NCBI GenBank assembly: GCA_900544995.1
Contig: UQXC01000028.1
Location: forward strand, 1 to 25,942
Direction of reading: 5' to 3'
Length of the DNA stretch: 25,942 bases
DNA from: an uncultured Collinsella sp.
Lineage (GTDB): Bacteria; Actinomycetota; Coriobacteriia; Coriobacteriales; Coriobacteriaceae
The notes below the pieces were generated by a model that made no database searches, was not told the DNA's origin, and was given only the letters and a program-made list of their open reading frames with translations. Positions 22,241-25,942 of this stretch are shown piece by piece. The stretch's first letter is position 1; the number at the start of each line of letters is the position of its first letter. Position numbers and translations under genes: made by a program.

Positions 22241-22549
22241 TTAGAGCTTGATGTCGATGTCGACGCCAGCGGGGAGGTCGAGACGCATGAGCGAATCAAC
22301 GGTGCCCGAGGTGGGGTCGAGGATGTCGATGAGGCGCTTGTGAGTGCGCATCTCGAACTGCTCACGGGAGTCCTTGTTCACGTGCGGCGAGCGGATAACC
22401 GTGTACAGGTTACGCTCGGTGGGCAGGGGGACAGGACCGGAAACGCGAGCGCCGGTCTTCTGAGCGGTCTCGACGATGAGCTTCGCGGACTGATCGACGA
22501 CCTCGTGATCATAGCCCTTGAGGCGAATGCGGATCTTCTGGGTAGCCAA
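22241..22549 (-). CDS. rpsJ: 30S ribosomal protein S10
   Basis: A 102-residue protein of normal length (QKIRIRLKGYDHEVVDQSA, GPVPLPTERNLYTVIRSPHVNKDSREQFE). It belongs to the 30S head and is also known as the antitermination factor NusE. The start is TTG, with GGAGG six bases upstream; no ATG alternative preserves the N-terminus. It is the last gene of the str-type operon and is followed by a terminator, instead of leading directly into rplC as in most bacteria. Confidence 0.97.
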   Translation of the reverse strand: MATQKIRIRLKGYDHEVVDQSAKLIVETAQKTGARVSGPVPLPTERNLYTVIRSPHVNKDSREQFEMRTHKRLIDILDPTSGTVDSLMRLDLPAGVDIDIKL

Positions 22550-22610
22550 CTTAAACCTCCAAAGAGTGCGAGAGATGTTCTCGCAGGATTACGTAACAGG
22601 GAGCTCGAAC

Positions 22611-24710
22611 TTAGGCGTTCTTGCTCATGACCTCGTCCACGATGGACTTGGGCGCGGGCTCATAAGAGTCGAACTGCATCGTGTAGGATGCACGGCCCTG
22701 GGTCTGGGAGCGAAGGTCGGTAGCGTAACCGAACATCTCGCCCAGCGGCACCTTGGCACGGATGAGCTTGCTGTTCTTGCGATCCTCCATGCCCTCGATC
22801 TTGCCGCGGCGACCGGAAAGGTTGCCCATAACGTCGCCCATGTACTGCTCGGGGGTCTCGACCTCGACAGCCATGATCGGCTCGAGCAGCTGCGGATCGG
22901 ACTTCTTGAGGGCGTCCTTGATAGCCATAGAACCGGCGATCTTAAAGGCGGCCTCGGAGGAGTCGACCTCGTGGTAAGAACCGTCGAACAGGGTGACCTT
23001 AACGTCGAGGACCGGGAAGCCGGCGATAACACCGGTGTTCAGGGCCTCCTGGATGCCCTTGTCGATGGACGGGATATACTCCTTGGGCACGACGCCGCCG
23101 ACGATAGCGTTGACGAACTCGTAGCCGAAGCCCTCCTCCATCTTCTCGAGCTTGATGACGGCGTGACCGTACTGACCGCGACCACCGGACTGACGGACGA
23201 ACTTGCCCTCAGCCTTCTCGACGTCGTGACCAGCGGTCTCGCGGTAGGCAACCTGGGGCTTACCAACGTTAGCGTCAACCTTGAACTCGCGGAGCAGACG
23301 GTCGACGATGATCTCGAGGTGCAGCTCGCCCATGCCGGCGATGATGGTCTGGCCGGTCTCGTGGTTGGTGGACACCTGGAAGGTCGGGTCCTCCTCGGCG
23401 AGCTTGGTCAGAGCCAGGGACATCTTGTCCTGCTCAGCCTTGGTCTTGGGCTCGATGGCAACGTCGATAACGGGCTTAGCGAACTCGATCTTCTCGAGGA
23501 CGATCTCCTTGCCCTCTTCGCACAGGGTGTCACCGGTGGTGGAGTTCTTGAAGCCGACGCAAGCGACGATGTCGCCGGCGGCAGCGTCGTCACGGTCGAT
23601 ACGCTCGGCGGCGTTCATCTCGAGGATGCGGCCGAGGCGCTCGCGCTGACCGTTGGAAGCGTTGATCACGTAGGAGCCGGACTCGGCACGGCCGGAGTAA
23701 ACGCGGACGTAGGTGAGCTTACCGACGAACGGGTCGGTCATGATCTTGAAGACCAGGCCGGAGAAGGGCTCGTCGAAGGAAGGATGACGCTCGATTTCCT
23801 CGCCGGTGTCCGGATCGGTACCGGTGACGGCCTCGACGTCGAGCGGGCTGGGCAGGTAGTCGACGACAGCGTCGAGCAGCTCCTGGACGCCCTTGTTCTT
23901 GTAGGCGGAGCCCACGAAGACAAGGTTGAGCTCGTTGGCCAGAACGCCCTTACGCAGAGCAGCCTTGAGCTCCTCGACGGTGAAGTCCTCCTCCATGAGG
24001 ATCTTCTCCATGAGCTCGTCGTCAAAGCTGGCAGCAGCGTCGAGGAGCTCCTCGCGCTTGGTGGCAGCGATGTCAGCGAACTCAGCCGGGATCTCGTCCA
24101 TCGGCTCGGGGTAGGTCATGCCCTTGTCGTCGGCCTTGAAGTCCCATGCGGTCATGGTGACGAGGTCGATGACGCCCCAGAAGTTGTCCTCGGCGCCCAT
24201 CGGGACCTGAGCGGCCACGGCGTTGGCGTCGAGACGATCCTTCATGGTCTCGATAGCGTTGAAGAAGTCAGCGCCCACGCGGTCATACTTGTTGATGAAG
24301 GCGATGCGGGGGACGTTGAAGGTAGAAGCCTGACGCCAAACGGTCTCAGACTGGGGCTGAACGCCGGCAACGGCGTCGAAGACGGCGACAGCGCCATCGA
24401 GGACGCGCAGGCAGCGCTCGACCTCGGCGGTGAAGTCAACGTGGCCCGGGGTGTCGATGATCTGGATGCGGTAGTCGGTACCGTCCTTCTTCCAGAAGCA
24501 CGTGGTAGCAGCGGAGGTAATGGTTACGCCGCGCTCCTGCTCCTGAACCATCCAGTCCATGGTGGCAGCGCCCTCATGGACCTCACCGATCTTGTGGGTC
24601 TTACCGGTGTAGTAAAGAATACGCTCGGTCGTGGTGGTCTTACCGGCATCGATGTGAGCCATGATGCCGATGTTACGGGTATCGGAAAGCTTGTACTTAG
24701 GCTTAGCCAT
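22611..24710 (-). CDS. fusA: Translation elongation factor G
   Basis: A 699-residue GTPase that drives ribosomal translocation. The G motifs are AHIDAGKT (18-25), RGVTI (60-64), DTPGH (86-90) and NKYD (140-143; most EF-G have NKMD). Domains II-V follow in the normal order, and total length is normal. It lies 19 nt after rpsG. The tuf gene, commonly next in this operon, is absent; rpsJ follows after 61 nt. Confidence 0.98.
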   Translation of the reverse strand: MAKPKYKLSDTRNIGIMAHIDAGKTTTTERILYYTGKTHKIGEVHEGAATMDWMVQEQERGVTITSAATTCFWKKDGTDYRIQIIDTPGHVDFTAEVERCLRVLDGAVAVFDAVAGVQPQSETVWRQASTFNVPRIAFINKYDRVGADFFNAIETMKDRLDANAVAAQVPMGAEDNFWGVIDLVTMTAWDFKADDKGMTYPEPMDEIPAEFADIAATKREELLDAAASFDDELMEKILMEEDFTVEELKAALRKGVLANELNLVFVGSAYKNKGVQELLDAVVDYLPSPLDVEAVTGTDPDTGEEIERHPSFDEPFSGLVFKIMTDPFVGKLTYVRVYSGRAESGSYVINASNGQRERLGRILEMNAAERIDRDDAAAGDIVACVGFKNSTTGDTLCEEGKEIVLEKIEFAKPVIDVAIEPKTKAEQDKMSLALTKLAEEDPTFQVSTNHETGQTIIAGMGELHLEIIVDRLLREFKVDANVGKPQVAYRETAGHDVEKAEGKFVRQSGGRGQYGHAVIKLEKMEEGFGYEFVNAIVGGVVPKEYIPSIDKGIQEALNTGVIAGFPVLDVKVTLFDGSYHEVDSSEAAFKIAGSMAIKDALKKSDPQLLEPIMAVEVETPEQYMGDVMGNLSGRRGKIEGMEDRKNSKLIRAKVPLGEMFGYATDLRSQTQGRASYTMQFDSYEPAPKSIVDEVMSKNA

Positions 24711-24729
24711 GTTAGTTCCTTACCTTAAC

Positions 24730-25203
24730 TTACCAACGATAGTGAGAGAACGCGCGGTTGGCCTCGGCCATCTTGAAGACGTCCTCACGCTTCTTGACGG
24801 AAGCGCCCAGGCCGTTGGAAGCGTCGAGGATCTCGTTGGCGAGACGCTCGGCCATGGTCTTCTCCTTGCGAGCGCGGGAGAAGTTGACGATCCAGCGGAT
24901 ACCCAGAGCGGTGGAACGACGGGAGTTGACCTCCATCGGGACCTGATAGGTAGCGCCACCGACACGCTTGGGCTTGACCTCGAGCGTGGGCTTGACGTTG
25001 TCCATAGCCTTCTTGAAGGTAGCGAGGGCGTCGCCACCCTCGGACTTCTCGGCAACGATCTCGAAAGCGGTGTAAACGATGCGCTCAGCGGTGGCCTTCT
25101 TGCCGTCAAGAAGGACCTTGTTGATGAGCTGAGTCACCAGGCGGTTGTTGTAAACGGCGTCAGGCTGAACCTCACGACGATTAGCTGCTGCACGACGCGG
25201 CAT
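24730..25203 (-). CDS. rpsG: 30S ribosomal protein S7
   Basis: A 157-residue protein that nucleates assembly of the 30S head. MPRRAAANRREVQPD, LINKVLLDGKKATAERIVY and the C-terminal EANRAFSHYRW are canonical. It lies 73 nt after rpsL. In E. coli S7 represses the str operon, but no matching site was recognised here. Confidence 0.98.
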   Translation of the reverse strand: MPRRAAANRREVQPDAVYNNRLVTQLINKVLLDGKKATAERIVYTAFEIVAEKSEGGDALATFKKAMDNVKPTLEVKPKRVGGATYQVPMEVNSRRSTALGIRWIVNFSRARKEKTMAERLANEILDASNGLGASVKKREDVFKMAEANRAFSHYRW

Positions 25204-25276
25204 GTGAAATCTCCTTAAGTGTCTACCGTGCTGCGCTTAGGCGGCACACGGCGAAAGTATCAAAACGTTATCTGGC

Positions 25277-25654
25277 TTATTTGGCCTTGGGGCGCTTAGC
25301 ACCGTACTTGGAACGGGCCTGCATACGGTTCTGGACCGGAGCAGCGTCGTAGGCGCCACGGATGACGTGATAACGGACACCAGGGAGGTCACGGACACGA
25401 CCGCCGCGGACGAGCACGATGGAGTGCTCCTGCAGGTTGTGGCCCTCACCCGGGATGTAAGCAGTAACTTCGATGCCGTTGACGAGGCGAACACGGGCAA
25501 CCTTACGAAGAGCCGAGTTCGGCTTCTTGGGGCTCGTGGTGAAGACGCGGGTGCACACGCCACGCTTCTGGGAGTTGTGCTGCAGAGCAGCGTTCTTGGA
25601 CTTCTTGGGCACGGAACGACGGCCCTGGCGAACCAGCTGGTTAATAGTAGGCAA
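25277..25654 (-). CDS. rpsL: 30S ribosomal protein S12, with Arg at position 88
   Basis: A 125-residue decoding-centre protein and first gene of the str operon. TTSPKKPNSALRK carries Lys43 (wild type). The second streptomycin-relevant position, normally Lys88 in GGRVKDLPG, is Arg here (codon CGT; GGRVRDLPG). The start is TTG, with GAAGGAG upstream; MPTINQLVRQG is the family N-terminus and no ATG alternative fits. A strong promoter lies about 95 bp upstream. Confidence 0.97.
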   Translation of the reverse strand: MPTINQLVRQGRRSVPKKSKNAALQHNSQKRGVCTRVFTTSPKKPNSALRKVARVRLVNGIEVTAYIPGEGHNLQEHSIVLVRGGRVRDLPGVRYHVIRGAYDAAPVQNRMQARSKYGAKRPKAK

Positions 25655-25747
25655 AGCGTACTCCTTCTCGAATGATTCCAGCTTTCTGTAAAGTGCAACG
25701 GCTTGAATCGAGGGGTCAGCATCCCCCTACGAAACACGCAGTTCGAT

Positions 25748-25776
25748 AGGATACGTGCCGTTAGCTGTGCCGTCAA
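25748..25776 (-). promoter_or_regulatory. Promoter of the rpsL operon
   Basis: On the minus strand TTGACG (25771-25776) and TATCCT (25748-25753) are separated by exactly 17 bp. This is the best sigma-70-like promoter in the window. The shared 20-bp motif ends 5 bp upstream of the -35, leaving a leader of about 85-90 nt before rpsL. Confidence 0.65.
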
Positions 25777-25781
25777 CAGAC

Positions 25782-25801
25782 CACGCCGCCGGGCGTATCC
25801 C
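25782..25801 (-). promoter_or_regulatory. Ribosomal-operon upstream motif (rpsL copy)
   Basis: Plus-strand text CACGCCGCCGGGCGTATCCC. 16 of 20 bases match the rplC copy. On the minus strand GAAATATG lies 9 nt before GGATACGCCCG, as at rplC. It abuts the -35 of the rpsL promoter, a place where an activator or UP-like element would sit. Confidence 0.5.
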
Positions 25802-25832
25802 AAAATAGCCATATTTCCGCAAAGCCTACACA

Positions 25833-25870
25833 AAAGGAATCCCCTTCTACGCGCGTGGGCGGATTCCCGG
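25833..25870 (-). terminator. Intrinsic terminator upstream of the rpsL promoter
   Basis: On the minus strand GGAATCC and GGATTCC enclose a loop rich in GC, and the stem is followed by TTTTGTGT. It lies just upstream of the rpsL promoter and probably ends the transcript of the preceding gene, which is outside the window. Confidence 0.6.
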
Positions 25871-25887
25871 TCCGGGCGGCCCGCTGT

Positions 25888-25942
25888 TTAAGTTTGCTGC
25901 TCTACAGTCCTGCGCAAGACGGAAAGCACATTAAGTGCTTTC
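25888..25942. repeat. 55-bp hairpin repeat, copy 2 (runs into the window end)
   Basis: 50 of 55 bases match 8609-8663. The hairpin GGAAAGCAC-attaa-GTGCTTTC (25921-25942) is cut by the window edge. As at copy 1, it lies upstream of a ribosomal-protein operon read on the minus strand. Whether a matching inverted arm follows to the right cannot be seen. Confidence 0.75.

Noticed and set aside
22518..24728. 736-codon open frame opposite fusA on the plus strand
   Set aside because: It is an antisense shadow produced by the biased codon use of fusA; its low-complexity Leu/Asp/Val/Gly composition has no domain.
1..25942. CRISPR arrays, tRNA or rRNA genes, prophage or defence genes
   Set aside because: No regularly spaced repeats, cloverleaf or rRNA sequence, and no phage or defence protein motifs were seen.

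Overview
The window is a high-GC bacterial chromosome segment dominated by ribosomal-protein and fatty-acid synthesis genes, almost all on the minus strand. Protein sequences, a FabK-type FAS-II cluster and overall style point to the Coriobacteriia, most likely Collinsella or a close relative. That assignment is a judgement from reading the sequence, not from a database search.

Layout, left to right. (1) 1-320: degraded IS3-type transposase. (2) 321-1027: about 700 bp with no convincing gene. (3) 1028-2476: intact IS3-family (IS150-like) element on the plus strand, with 24-bp inverted repeats, a 3-bp CAT target duplication and an A7 frameshift signal. It sits in the loop of an intrinsic terminator. 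(4) 2523-8311, minus: S10-type cluster read rplC-rplD-rplW / rplB-rpsS-rplV-rpsC-rplP-rpmC-rpsQ-rplN-rplX. (5) 8312-8768: leader region plus a 175-bp palindromic element. (6) 8769-10589, minus: cation diffusion facilitator and histidine phosphatase. (7) 10739-21171, minus: one long operon fabH-acpP-fabK-fabD-fabG-fabF-accB-fabZ-accC-accDA followed by an orphan PTS EIIC. (8) 21348-22124, plus: biotin-protein ligase, divergent from fabH. (9) 22241-25654, minus: str-type operon rpsL-rpsG-fusA-rpsJ. (10) 25655-25942: rpsL promoter and leader, and a second copy of the hairpin repeat found near 8.6 kb.

How the genes fit together. The fab/acc operon encodes an essentially complete malonyl-CoA and FAS-II elongation pathway: AccB, AccC and AccDA make malonyl-CoA; FabD loads it on AcpP; FabH initiates; FabF, FabG, FabZ and FabK elongate. 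The divergent ligase would biotinylate AccB. Two near-identical 16-bp direct repeats lie between fabH and the ligase and are a candidate shared operator.

Main points of interest. The usual str-S10-spc superoperon is broken at two places: rpsJ stays with str and is about 13.9 kb from rplC, with the fab block between, and the cluster stops after rplX at a terminator rather than continuing to rplE. A 20-bp motif recurs upstream of rplC, rplB and rpsL. A hairpin repeat with a compensatory base pair occurs upstream of both ribosomal operons, and one copy is enclosed by a perfect 54-bp inverted repeat. Ribosomal protein S12 naturally has Arg at residue 88.
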